A stretch of DNA of 64,000 nt, taken from NCBI GenBank assembly GCA_017413025.1, contig JAFPVE010000011.1, forward strand, positions 62,001 to 126,000, in the 5' to 3' direction. Positions 41,396-50,881 of the stretch are shown one piece after another; the stretch's first letter is position 1, and each line of letters opens with the position of its first letter. Below the pieces are notes generated by a model that saw only the letters and a program-made list of their open reading frames with translations, had not been told where the DNA came from and searched no databases. Origin of the DNA: Acetobacter sp. GTDB lineage: Bacteria; Pseudomonadota; Alphaproteobacteria; Acetobacterales; Acetobacteraceae. A program made the translations under genes and the position numbers.

Positions 41396-43573
41396 ATGCG
41401 TTTACGTTTCCGTTCTTTTCTCTTAACCTCTGCTTTAACGTTTACACCTTCGCTTATCCCTTCTTTAGCTTTTGCCACTACGATTACAGGTCCTTATGTC
41501 GATGGTGGGGCAGGCTATAACCTTGTCCAAGTCCAACATGTCCACACCTATGGTGGCGGCGGAGAGGAAGAGGAAGGGGAAAATCATGCTGCGCAGTCAA
41601 TCATTCCTCCCTCAAATCCTTGTGCTCAAGATTATAAAAATGGTGCTTTAGTTGGCACTGGCACTTGTTCCTTAGCAGGGAGCTCCAAATACGATTCTTA
41701 TCGAGGGGGGCCTCCCGGGTTAGATGGTACTATAGGGGGTACTGGAGAAACTATAATTGAACATGGAAAGCCCTACTATATTAACGGAGTTCTTCACCAA
41801 CCTACAACTGTTACGGGGATTACTGGTGGAACTCCAGTTGTTCAGGGTAAAGAATATGATATTGACTCCCCAGATTATGGACACAATCCCTCTGCTACCG
41901 ACGCTATCAAAGCACGTAATCTCGTCGGTCAGCCCTTGCCATATCAAAAAACCAACCCCTCTCAAACCAACCCCTATCAATATAATTTTACACCGAATCC
42001 AACTGGTAAATTAACACCTGATGAGGTAGAAAAACTTGAAGCGCATGCTTTTGGGTTAGGACCTGCCGCCCAACCGTTATACTGCAGTAATGTAAAGTCT
42101 GGTGGTGGTGCTGTTATGAGCATAGGGAACACGACGGTTTACTGTACACCAGATGACAACCTGAATGTCCCTAATTATTCACTCAGTGAATTTGGCTCCC
42201 CTATGGGCACGCCGCAGGCTGGTGCTACGGTCTACTATGTCCCCTTTAATGGCGTTGAAACACCCTTTACGGCTTACGAGAATGGCTATACTCCAGATAC
42301 TGTAGCCGGTAACCCTGAGCTCGATGTAAATTATCCTCAAGGAAATATCTACACTAGCCAAGGGAATGGTGACGGGCTACCCTATACCCAAAATTTCGAC
42401 TCACCTTCAGGCTATACTTTTGCTAACGGTAAGTCCGTTAAATTCGCGCCGTATTCTTATGATAAGAATACGTGGAATGCTGACAACATCTCTAGTATTT
42501 ACGGTCCCATACATAATACTCAATATAACCAGCAGCAGGCAAATGAACATGATGATAATGAGCGCAGTAATCTCTTTGTGTCTCCTTCCATGATGTCTCG
42601 CGCAACGAATAATTTGTCGAATTCTTTTTCGTTGCGTCATAGCACGGGTTTTACGGGTTTTGCGGCGTTTGGGTGGGGGTTTGGCAACGGGCTTCGCTCA
42701 GAAGTTGAAGGAGTTTATAATTTCTCACATATCAATGACGGCGCTGCCGAAATCGGCGGACAAAATACAGGGCAATCTTACGGTGGCTTTGTCAACGCCC
42801 TCTATGATATCGACCTCCAACGCCTTTTTGGTCTCAAATCTTTCGTCACGCCTTTTCTCGGCATCGGTGGTGGATATCTTTGGCAACGCTATAACAATGT
42901 TGTGACTGGTGCCACGCAAGGTCTGGCTATTTATGGCATTAACGGCGGATTTGCATGGCAAGGAATCGCCGGTTTTGCGTTTGATACAGGGCTTCGTGGC
43001 TTACAAATCACCGCCCAATACCGCATGATCGGGCAGCCAAGCTCTTTTATGGATGGTGATTATCATTATGGCACAAACGGTATTGCGAAGTTTGACCAAA
43101 AGTTTAACCACCAATTTGCCCTTGGTTTGCGTTATGCGTTTGATACGGCTCCTGCACCTATCTCATCTTTTCCGCCGCCTTTGTCTCATGTAACGCGCCC
43201 TGTTATCGCGCCTGCGCCTGTGCCGGCACGCTCGTATCTTGTGTTCTTTGATTGGAACCAATATGCCCTGACGTCCCGCGCGCGGCAAATTGTGGTGGAA
43301 GCCGCGCATGCAACCACCTATGTGCATACGACCCGTATTAACGTGAACGGCTATACCGATAGTTCTGCCGCCCCCGGTCCTGCAGGGCAAAAATATAACT
43401 ATGCCCTTTCTGTCAAACGGGCGCGAAGTGTTGAGGCGGAACTCATACGTAATGGTGTGCCCGCTTCAGAAATCGTTATTCGGGGTTATGGTGATACGAA
43501 CCCTCTCGTGCCCACAGCACCAAATACGAGAGAACCTCAAAACCGCAGAGTGGAAATTATTCTTCACGCTTAA
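41396..43573 (+). CDS. OmpA-family outer-membrane protein with very large N-terminal insert
   Basis: The C-terminal OmpA domain (about residues 605-725) binds peptidoglycan: RSYLVFFDWNQYALTSRARQ, NVNGYTDSSAA and the final NRRVEIIL are diagnostic. A beta-barrel region (about 410-595; FTGFAAFGWGFGNGLRSEVE) precedes it. The barrel's first strand (ITGPYVDGGAGYNLV, about 30-45) directly follows a signal peptide (1-27, cut after AFA). Between first strand and the rest lies an insert of about 350 residues rich in Gly, Pro, Tyr, Asn and Thr. ATG 41396 has AAGGAG 9 bases upstream; an upstream TTG in frame at 41369 is unlikely. Confidence 0.9.
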   Translation: MRLRFRSFLLTSALTFTPSLIPSLAFATTITGPYVDGGAGYNLVQVQHVHTYGGGGEEEEGENHAAQSIIPPSNPCAQDYKNGALVGTGTCSLAGSSKYDSYRGGPPGLDGTIGGTGETIIEHGKPYYINGVLHQPTTVTGITGGTPVVQGKEYDIDSPDYGHNPSATDAIKARNLVGQPLPYQKTNPSQTNPYQYNFTPNPTGKLTPDEVEKLEAHAFGLGPAAQPLYCSNVKSGGGAVMSIGNTTVYCTPDDNLNVPNYSLSEFGSPMGTPQAGATVYYVPFNGVETPFTAYENGYTPDTVAGNPELDVNYPQGNIYTSQGNGDGLPYTQNFDSPSGYTFANGKSVKFAPYSYDKNTWNADNISSIYGPIHNTQYNQQQANEHDDNERSNLFVSPSMMSRATNNLSNSFSLRHSTGFTGFAAFGWGFGNGLRSEVEGVYNFSHINDGAAEIGGQNTGQSYGGFVNALYDIDLQRLFGLKSFVTPFLGIGGGYLWQRYNNVVTGATQGLAIYGINGGFAWQGIAGFAFDTGLRGLQITAQYRMIGQPSSFMDGDYHYGTNGIAKFDQKFNHQFALGLRYAFDTAPAPISSFPPPLSHVTRPVIAPAPVPARSYLVFFDWNQYALTSRARQIVVEAAHATTYVHTTRINVNGYTDSSAAPGPAGQKYNYALSVKRARSVEAELIRNGVPASEIVIRGYGDTNPLVPTAPNTREPQNRRVEIILHA

Positions 43574-43613
43574 TCAGGGAGTAGACACGAGGAGGTAAAA
43601 GCTCTCATTCACA

Positions 43614-43637
43614 AACGCGGGTGCATACCCCCGCGTT
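43614..43637 (+). terminator. Hairpin after the OmpA-family gene
   Basis: AACGCGGG (43614-43621) and CCCGCGTT (43630-43637) form a perfect 8-base GC-rich stem with an 8-base loop, 40 bases after the stop. There is no T tract, so it may be a 3'-end stabiliser rather than an intrinsic terminator. Confidence 0.45.
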
Positions 43638-43685
43638 CAGAATACCTCTCTCAAAGCATGGGCATGGCACTTCTCAATAGAATCA

Positions 43686-43967
43686 AACCACGGGTCATGA
43701 CCCGTGGTTCGGAAGAGAAGAAAGGAACAAAATAAACCTCCCCCATAAATTATGAAAGTGTATTCAAAACGATAACAAAAAAACAAAACCACGAAATCAT
43801 TACCTCATCAAACCACGGGTCATGACCCGTGGTTCGGAAGAGAAGAAAGGAACAAAATAAACCTTCCTCATAAATTATGAAAGTGTATTCAAAACGATAA
43901 CAAAAAAAACAAAACCACGGGATCAGTACCTCATCTAACCACGGGTCATGACCCGTGGTTCGAAAGT
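43686..43967. repeat. Tandem 125/126-base repeat with a perfect 24-base palindrome
   Basis: A 24-base palindrome (arm AACCACGGGTCA plus its exact complement) occurs at 43686-43709, 43811-43834 and 43937-43960. The intervening sequence is nearly identical in the two full units (43686-43810 and 43811-43936), differing at a few positions and one inserted A. The third copy stops shortly after the palindrome. The array lies in the convergent gap between two outer-membrane protein genes. The minus-strand frame at 43750-44001 merely reads through the repeats and is not a gene. Confidence 0.9.
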
Positions 43968-44041
43968 AAAGGTTAAAACCAAAGCGTGAGACGAGAGGCA
44001 CTCTGACAAAGTTATTAAAAAATTATCAAGTTACACAGTCA

Positions 44042-44074
44042 AAAAAGAAGCCTATACAAAACGGGCTTCTTTTT
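44042..44074. terminator. Bidirectional Rho-independent terminator
   Basis: AAAAAGAAGCC (44042-44052) and GGCTTCTTTTT (44064-44074) are perfect 11-base arms with an 11-base loop. Both strands read as a stem ending in a T tract. It can stop the OmpA-side transcript and the minus-strand porin transcript. Confidence 0.8.
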
Positions 44075-44104
44075 GTTTCTCAGATTAGAAAATACATTAC
44101 ACAC

Positions 44105-44152
44105 CTTCTCAGATTCTCAGATTCTCAGATTCTCAGATTCTCAGATTCTCAG
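44105..44152. repeat. 8-base microsatellite, six units
   Basis: ATTCTCAG is repeated five times without error (44113-44152), preceded by one variant unit CTTCTCAG (44105-44112). It lies 24 bases past the porin stop, between that stop and the terminator, so it is in the 3' untranslated part of the porin transcript. Confidence 0.9.
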
Positions 44153-44176
44153 AAAATGTGTTTAAACCAACAAATT

Positions 44177-45940
44177 TTAAAAAGACACTTGAAACCTAGA
44201 GGCAACGGCATTTCCGCTGCGTCCGTATAGGTTGACATTGCCAGCAACACCTTTAGAAGGCGTTACAAAGAAATGTGCATAATCGAGCATGATCTTAAGA
44301 TGACGCGTAGGATACCAATTAAAGCCAGCCATCCAAACCGTTTGTTTATTACCGTCGACCCCTTCTCCCCCTTGGTTAACCACATCATTGAGATCGAGCA
44401 CACTCCATCGTGCACTGACTTCGAGAGCCCCCCAATGATGCGCGTACGGATCAAAATCATACTCAACGCCCGGTGTTGTAAAGGCCCCCCGTTGGGGATT
44501 ATAAGCACGACCATACCCTAATAAAGTATAGTTCGCCGCAATATACCACCCATTAAATCTTAAAGAAGGCAGTGAAACGATACCCGTCTCTTTTTTACGT
44601 TGAACACCAATGCGATAATATTCGCCTTTGAGAAGAAATTTTTTCCAACGTAATGCCACTTGTGGACCAACAGCCCAAATTTGTGAAACATTTGTCAATA
44701 CGCCTGATGTAAGAAGATTTGTCTCGCCAAGGGGCAACTCCATATTTCCCTCTAACGCAATCTTCCTATCTTTATTGTTTTCATCTACTTTAAACGCTGT
44801 TGTTCCTCCTGCGCCTAAAAAAACATCTATATCTTTATTAGTATAAGGCCGACCGGCAACACGAAGAACAGCCCCTGTTTGGCTATTCACTGCCGTAGTA
44901 TCACTTACTGTTTCTCCTTGTCCAAAGCGTTCACCTGTAAGATAAGCGCCAATAAGCCAATTTTTTTCGTAATGTAGCCCACCAATACCAAAACGCCCAA
45001 CCCCACCCGCTAAATTACGAACAAGGTCAACCACTGTTGGGCGCTCTAAGAGCTCAAATTGTCCGGATCCTTCAGCACTTTCTTCTTCCATACGCGGTTG
45101 AAAAAAACCAAGCGTTAAAATGGTGTGACGAAAACCCGTATACTCTAAATTACCGGCTACTAACCGAATTTGCCCGGTTTCACTCACTGCGCCAAAACCT
45201 GGGGTCACATTGATGACCCAGTTTTTATATCGCCAACGAAACGCCAACCATAAACGACGAGCATTTTCTGTCAATGCAGGAAATTTTCCTTTTTCCTCGC
45301 CCGGTTGGGAAGAAACACCCATAAAACCGCCAATATCATTCTGTGCTAGAAGACCCGCTGAAAATGCATAGGCATGATCATCTGAAGAAATTGTGGGCGC
45401 ACCACCGTGAGGAAAGCCTATTTTCATATGCCCAATATCAACCACTTCTTCGTTTTCACTCGCGGCTTTGAATCCTTGCCACGATTGAACAGGGCTTCCG
45501 GGTAAATCTGATAGCCGGCTCTGTGCTGGAGAGCGCGGTCCATTAAAAGGTAATGAGACTTCTTGAAAAGTGGGTTTTGGCTCCACCTCATGGGCAACCA
45601 TTATTCTTTCTATACTATGATCAATATGATGTGTTCGCTGTGATGTGTTCGCCCGGGCAACGGGAAAAATCAGATGTTTTTTGTTACCGCTATTTTGGCG
45701 TCTAATTTGTGCTTTGAGGCGCCGAATTTCCCCTAACATTTCATGACGGCTCTCAAGCATTTCATGCCGCATTGCCTGCATTTCGTGTCGCATCTCAAGC
45801 ATTTCATGCCGCATCGCGATAATGTCTGTTGAAGAGATCTCTTCTGCCCAAGCAGAAGACGAAGACGCAAGAAGTAAAACCAAGAGTACTTGCCAAAAAA
45901 ATAAATCTAAAGTGCAACCTTTAGAAAAAACAGACCGCAT
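44177..45940 (-). CDS. OprP/OprO-like outer-membrane porin with heptad-repeat coiled coil
   Basis: This looks like a phosphate-selective porin O/P family channel, or a related substrate-specific porin. The signal peptide covers about 1-33 (cut after AWA). Next come four exact-spaced heptads (residues 43-70: MRHEMLE, MRHEMQA, MRHEMLE, SRHEMLG), forming a periplasmic coiled coil as in trimeric porins. The beta-barrel part (about 165-587) has the family-like RRLWLAFRWRYKNWVINVTP and ends in an aromatic FQVSF, the usual C-terminal porin signature. ATG 45940 (587 residues) is chosen because GAGAG lies 7 bases upstream and it falls 22 bases after the preceding stop. An earlier in-frame ATG would overlap that gene. 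Substrate unknown. Confidence 0.82.
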   Translation of the reverse strand: MRSVFSKGCTLDLFFWQVLLVLLLASSSSAWAEEISSTDIIAMRHEMLEMRHEMQAMRHEMLESRHEMLGEIRRLKAQIRRQNSGNKKHLIFPVARANTSQRTHHIDHSIERIMVAHEVEPKPTFQEVSLPFNGPRSPAQSRLSDLPGSPVQSWQGFKAASENEEVVDIGHMKIGFPHGGAPTISSDDHAYAFSAGLLAQNDIGGFMGVSSQPGEEKGKFPALTENARRLWLAFRWRYKNWVINVTPGFGAVSETGQIRLVAGNLEYTGFRHTILTLGFFQPRMEEESAEGSGQFELLERPTVVDLVRNLAGGVGRFGIGGLHYEKNWLIGAYLTGERFGQGETVSDTTAVNSQTGAVLRVAGRPYTNKDIDVFLGAGGTTAFKVDENNKDRKIALEGNMELPLGETNLLTSGVLTNVSQIWAVGPQVALRWKKFLLKGEYYRIGVQRKKETGIVSLPSLRFNGWYIAANYTLLGYGRAYNPQRGAFTTPGVEYDFDPYAHHWGALEVSARWSVLDLNDVVNQGGEGVDGNKQTVWMAGFNWYPTRHLKIMLDYAHFFVTPSKGVAGNVNLYGRSGNAVASRFQVSF

Positions 45941-45962
45941 AAGATTACTCTCTTTTATTCTT

Positions 45963-48900
45963 CTATTCTTTCTTTGTAAATTCACTTTCAAGAACACGCC
46001 TAATAAGATACGCGCTTAAATTTTGTACCCCATCAGAATGAATATTTCCTTTATGAAAATCTGCATGCCATTTAAAAACATCATCCTTATCTAAACCAGA
46101 ATCTAGTAACCATTGTGTCAAAGGACAATCTTCAAAAGAGGTTAAAGTATACCCCACACGCAACGCCATCCAATAATACGCCAAAGCACCTAGAGGCGTT
46201 GTAATTTTCGTAGGCGAACACCCATGACCCTGATGATACTGATGATACCACTCTAAAAACTTTTCTGATGGCATAGGACGTGCAACCGCATAGCCCTGAA
46301 TATAAAAAGCTTGAAGATAATATACCGCTTCAAGCATATCAATATTTTCTACACCTTCAATGACAACAGAACTTGAAAAATCCTTACTCATATTCAATAT
46401 AGAACTAATGACAGAAAAAACCTGCAATGGTGTTTCGTAAACTTTACGCAAAACACCTTGATCTACTTTAATAACATCAAATGGCAAAGTCGAAAGACGC
46501 AACAGACTACTATAGCCAGAACCTAAATCATCAATCGCTGTTTGTAACCCCATATTCCTATATCGGCGGATATTCACATTTTGTATATTCTGATCGATAT
46601 CCTCCATTTCTAAAAGTTCTATTGTTACCCGATGAGGGGCAATATTATACTGAGACAGTGCAACATCTACGACATTAAACCCTTGAAAATTCAACAAATA
46701 AGAAGGTGGCATATTCACAGAAACATTTGTTATTAGACCATGTTTTTCAAAAGACGCTAATACTTGCAACGATTGTGTAAGAGTTTCCTCAAATAGCCGA
46801 TGTAACTCACTCTCGTTAAGCAATGGTAAAAATACCCGTGGTGATATAATATCCCCATCAACATCTTCAATCCGCGCGAGTGCTTCTATTTTTAATAACT
46901 CACCTGTACGTATATCGATGATAGGTTGTACAAACACACGTAACCCGCCGGAAAACAAACGTCTGCGCAAATGTTCAGAACGTACATCAACTATGGAATC
47001 ACGTGCGTGGTCTTGTGCATGGCACCATAGCACGCTTAATTGACGTTGCAAGTTTTTACTAAATTGCTGTAGAACAAGCGACTGAAATTGACCAGGATAT
47101 CTTCCATACATGCTTAAGACAGCCACAACATTCCCTTTTTCTCCAATAATAGGAATAGACATAGTAGAACAGATACACAAGCGTAATGCAATATTACGCC
47201 AAGCACTCATCCATGGTGTTGTAATCAAAGCAGAAGAGCTCTGTATTTTTCTTGTTTTCCATGCCAGCACAGCCACAGAATGCCCTGTTACCCTGCACTC
47301 ACTTAATATTTGACGATAAGCTGTTGTGTTCAAAACAGCCATAATATCATCTTTTTTATGACCGCATCCCTTATCAACAATAAGTTCACCCTCTGCATTT
47401 ACACGGAATAAAATAACCCCTTGTATCCCAGAAAGGCGCCCTAACCTCTTTAAAATCTCATCTATTGTATTCGGTAAATTGGCAATCTTACTCAAATATT
47501 CATGCTCTATAGCATGGGCAGTTTCAAGTTGTGTGACTTTATCATCTTGCAAACGTAATTCACTAACCAACAACATATGATAGCGATCTGTTGCCCTTAC
47601 CATCGCTCTGTTCAAATAATCAATCAACAAACAGCGAAACAGACTATACATTTCTGTTAACAAGCCTGCATCCACACCTGAAAGAAAACACATAACCCCT
47701 TGTTTAACAGCCACCCGTTTAATCCTTTCACGGGTTGCTGTTGGTGATAATAATAAGCGAATATGCCTTACTTGGTAACGTTTTAACCAAGCTATATCTC
47801 TTGACGATAAAGACACAAAAATACTTTTCCAAGCACTACTTTTAGAAAAGACCTCGTCAAAACGTTGAGCAAAATCTTGTGCTAACTTATCTACAAAAAA
47901 TTTAAAATGCGTTAATAACCCTCGCGCGTCTGTACCATAAGCATCAAATAGACCCTCTATCGATTGAGTGGCTTCACTCTGTTGTTGCGTATTATTATTC
48001 TCACTCTCTGATGCGAGATACCACCATTGTTTCCGCACCGCTTTTTCTTTCTTACAACGATACATAGCCATATCCGCTGCACGTAATAAAGCATCAGCAC
48101 TCTCCCCATCTAAAGGAAAGAAAGCAACACCCATCGTCATCCCTATAGTAACTTGGATATTTTCTGCAATATCAAAAGGTGTTTCTATAACCGTATGTAA
48201 ATGCTCCAATGCTCGCGAGATTTGTAAGTTCAAGTTCGTCGTGCTTAACCCCTCAAACACAATAACAAATTCATCTCCTCCCATACGGACAACAAAATCT
48301 GTTTCACGCATAGTTTTTTGTACACGAATAGCAAGTTCTTTTAAGAGTTTATCACCTTCAGTATGTCCATAGACATCATTCACTTGTTTGAAATCATCCA
48401 AATCAAACACACCAACAGCAACCAATGTCCCATAACGACGGGCGCGCGCAAAAGCCTGCGGGAGAAACTCTGTCAAAGCTAAACGATTTGGTAAATCTGT
48501 AAGCATATCGCGCCGTGCACGTCGGGAATCTTCTACCTGCATATTCTTAATACGCTGGTGGTATTCCAGCTTTTCTAACGTACTCCCTACAAGCGAAGAG
48601 ATCCGATTGCACATCGTAACACTTTTCTTATTAAAGACGTCTGGATAAGCCGAAACAAAGGTAATAATCCCCCAAACTTTCCCACTACGCCAAATAGGTG
48701 CAGACAAAACAGAACGCCAGAAATGACTTCTTTTTACAAAGTCATACACATCACTTTTAGAATTATTCGATGATATTTTATCGTTTCTATAGAAAACTTT
48801 TTGCCGTTGCCATGCCTGCATAGGCACAAAAAAACCATCGGCACCCGATGTATAATCAACTGTATCAATTCCGCTAGTGCCATCTCCTGAAGCTGTCACA

Positions 48901-50843
48901 ACAGTGAGTTTTTTATTCGCGTGGTCACATCGCCCAATCCATACCGTATGAAAAAAACTATTGCAAGATAAACTAACACATATTTTCGAGCAAACTTCAT
49001 CCTCTGCTGTTGCCCATAAGGCTATATCCGACACGTCTAACAACGCTTTATTAAAAAACCCTTCTAACCAGCGTTGTGTCACATTTTCTACCATCCAAAG
49101 TGTTAAATCACCCGCAGGTGGTTTTAAGCGCACCCCTGAAAAGTCAGTAATCATGAGCTTTTCATCTTGACGTGTAATGAACACATTAGAAACTTTAACA
49201 GACTCATCACTACAAAGAGATTGATCAGTATCAAGAATACGTTGAGAATCCATACGATCTGAACAGAATTTTTCGACAGATAATTTTTTAATCTCTTCTA
49301 ACGATAATCCAAATATCTGTGTAATATATGTGTTTGCATAATGAATAATACCCCTTTTAACTAATAAAACACCAACTATACGATTATCAAAAAGCTCTTC
49401 ATAAAAACAGCGATCATATAATGATACGAAAAAACAAGAAATATCTATAACAATCTCATTAAGAAATGCTTCTAATTTATCGTTAAAAGTTTCTTTTATT
49501 TTATTATTATAAACACACAACAAACCCCATATTTCATTATCGTGACGAATAGGTAAAACAGCTTGAAAACCTAACCCATATTTTTTAGCCCAAGTTTTTT
49601 CTTTCTCATTTAATAAATTATTGCCAAAAGTATTATTGATAATCACCCGATTTTCATGCCAAGAACGAGTCAATATATTATCTTTTTCATCATGATATAT
49701 ATTAAAGGAAACTGATAAGCCATTTTCACACCCTTTAGGTCCGCTCATCGCAAGGGTAAGAGCGTTTCCTTTTTCATCAGGACGAACAACCAAAGCGACC
49801 TTAAAACATTGGCTTTTAATCGCTATATCGCAGAGTACCTGTGCCCAATGACTTTCTTTTTTATGTTGAACAAGTAATTGATTTAATTCTGTTTTAAAAA
49901 CATTAAACCTCATTAACCTTTGTAAAGAGTAAACAGATTTTTTTTCTCTGTATAAGAGGAATAACTCATTCATCAAAACTATCGATAGAATAGCGAGACA
50001 CTCCGTGATCCAACGATTTCTCGCGTATTTGATATAGATAGACCAAATTTCTGCCTTAGATAAAAAAGACTGTACTTTAAAAGGATAATCGGCAACTCGT
50101 GCACTAATATTGCTATTTTTAGAAAAAGTATGTTCTACAGCTGTTTTTTGCCCTACCTTGTTTTCCTCATAAATGGGAAGCCCATAAATGGAAAGCCCAG
50201 TGCGCATATCGGTAATATCAAAAGCTAACAACTCCTGTTTTTGAGAAAAACCATTTCTACTCAATAACTTTGCAAGGTTATAGGACGTACTTAAATAATA
50301 TTTTACATTATCCCTTGTTTCACCCTTTATACGCATTGGCAAAACAAAAAAACCTGTCTCTTTATCTTTATGAACAAAACCTATTTGATACTTATCCCCT
50401 TCTCCTATAAAAGAAAAATGACTTTTTGAAATATCAGCCCTTTTTTTAGGTTCTTGCTGTTTTGGTCCTTGTAAAACAAAACGCCACGAAAAGTGCTCTT
50501 CCCCAGTAAAAACACTAGGCTGTATTGAATGTTGTTGAGGAGGTCGTGTCGCCCCGGGTAAAGATAATGTAGAAGGCTTTGAAAATACAGCAGATCCGAC
50601 ACTATCGCTACCACTAGATAGAGTCGCAAAAGCAACTTCTAACGCAATAAAACGTGCATTAAGTCTTTGAGAAATAAGGTTGGCGTAATTCCTGACGGTT
50701 TTAGAATATATCGTCCGTGTCAGGAAAACAGCTTCATAATATTTATAAGATTCAATGAAACAAACGCAAACAAACAAAAAAACAAGAAGCACACACCGCC
50801 ATAACGTACGATTAAAACGGTTTTCAGAGCCTTCAAATTTCAT
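45963..50843 (-). CDS. Membrane-bound multi-sensor diguanylate cyclase/phosphodiesterase (GGDEF-EAL)
   Basis: This 1626-residue protein should make and/or break cyclic di-GMP. The order by motif is: membrane helix (about 13-33), periplasmic region to about 275, second helix (about 280-300), GAF-like (320-475), PAS-like (480-590), GAF-like (600-750), GGDEF (785-945), globin-like helical part (965-1095), GAF-like (1110-1275), EAL (1290-1540) and a Cys/His tail. The GGDEF site is RMGGDEF with an inhibitory RETD five residues before, so a complete active site and I-site. The EAL site is complete too (IEALARI, AIDDLGSGYSSL, VVIEGVE). It stands 22 bases upstream of the porin gene. Both activities look possible; which dominates is unknown. 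Confidence 0.9.
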   Translation of the reverse strand: MKFEGSENRFNRTLWRCVLLVFLFVCVCFIESYKYYEAVFLTRTIYSKTVRNYANLISQRLNARFIALEVAFATLSSGSDSVGSAVFSKPSTLSLPGATRPPQQHSIQPSVFTGEEHFSWRFVLQGPKQQEPKKRADISKSHFSFIGEGDKYQIGFVHKDKETGFFVLPMRIKGETRDNVKYYLSTSYNLAKLLSRNGFSQKQELLAFDITDMRTGLSIYGLPIYEENKVGQKTAVEHTFSKNSNISARVADYPFKVQSFLSKAEIWSIYIKYARNRWITECLAILSIVLMNELFLLYREKKSVYSLQRLMRFNVFKTELNQLLVQHKKESHWAQVLCDIAIKSQCFKVALVVRPDEKGNALTLAMSGPKGCENGLSVSFNIYHDEKDNILTRSWHENRVIINNTFGNNLLNEKEKTWAKKYGLGFQAVLPIRHDNEIWGLLCVYNNKIKETFNDKLEAFLNEIVIDISCFFVSLYDRCFYEELFDNRIVGVLLVKRGIIHYANTYITQIFGLSLEEIKKLSVEKFCSDRMDSQRILDTDQSLCSDESVKVSNVFITRQDEKLMITDFSGVRLKPPAGDLTLWMVENVTQRWLEGFFNKALLDVSDIALWATAEDEVCSKICVSLSCNSFFHTVWIGRCDHANKKLTVVTASGDGTSGIDTVDYTSGADGFFVPMQAWQRQKVFYRNDKISSNNSKSDVYDFVKRSHFWRSVLSAPIWRSGKVWGIITFVSAYPDVFNKKSVTMCNRISSLVGSTLEKLEYHQRIKNMQVEDSRRARRDMLTDLPNRLALTEFLPQAFARARRYGTLVAVGVFDLDDFKQVNDVYGHTEGDKLLKELAIRVQKTMRETDFVVRMGGDEFVIVFEGLSTTNLNLQISRALEHLHTVIETPFDIAENIQVTIGMTMGVAFFPLDGESADALLRAADMAMYRCKKEKAVRKQWWYLASESENNNTQQQSEATQSIEGLFDAYGTDARGLLTHFKFFVDKLAQDFAQRFDEVFSKSSAWKSIFVSLSSRDIAWLKRYQVRHIRLLLSPTATRERIKRVAVKQGVMCFLSGVDAGLLTEMYSLFRCLLIDYLNRAMVRATDRYHMLLVSELRLQDDKVTQLETAHAIEHEYLSKIANLPNTIDEILKRLGRLSGIQGVILFRVNAEGELIVDKGCGHKKDDIMAVLNTTAYRQILSECRVTGHSVAVLAWKTRKIQSSSALITTPWMSAWRNIALRLCICSTMSIPIIGEKGNVVAVLSMYGRYPGQFQSLVLQQFSKNLQRQLSVLWCHAQDHARDSIVDVRSEHLRRRLFSGGLRVFVQPIIDIRTGELLKIEALARIEDVDGDIISPRVFLPLLNESELHRLFEETLTQSLQVLASFEKHGLITNVSVNMPPSYLLNFQGFNVVDVALSQYNIAPHRVTIELLEMEDIDQNIQNVNIRRYRNMGLQTAIDDLGSGYSSLLRLSTLPFDVIKVDQGVLRKVYETPLQVFSVISSILNMSKDFSSSVVIEGVENIDMLEAVYYLQAFYIQGYAVARPMPSEKFLEWYHQYHQGHGCSPTKITTPLGALAYYWMALRVGYTLTSFEDCPLTQWLLDSGLDKDDVFKWHADFHKGNIHSDGVQNLSAYLIRRVLESEFTKKE

Positions 50844-50881
50844 AAAAAATATTCACTAAAAGACAGAACAAACCTATTACT

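Noticed and set aside
43686..43967. CRISPR array
   Set aside because: The sequences between the palindromes are nearly identical, not unique spacers, the period is 125 bases, and no cas gene is nearby.
43750..44001. 83-codon minus-strand frame across the palindromic repeats
   Set aside because: The translated peptide repeats (TTGHDPW twice) simply because the DNA repeat is read in the same frame; no ribosome binding site.
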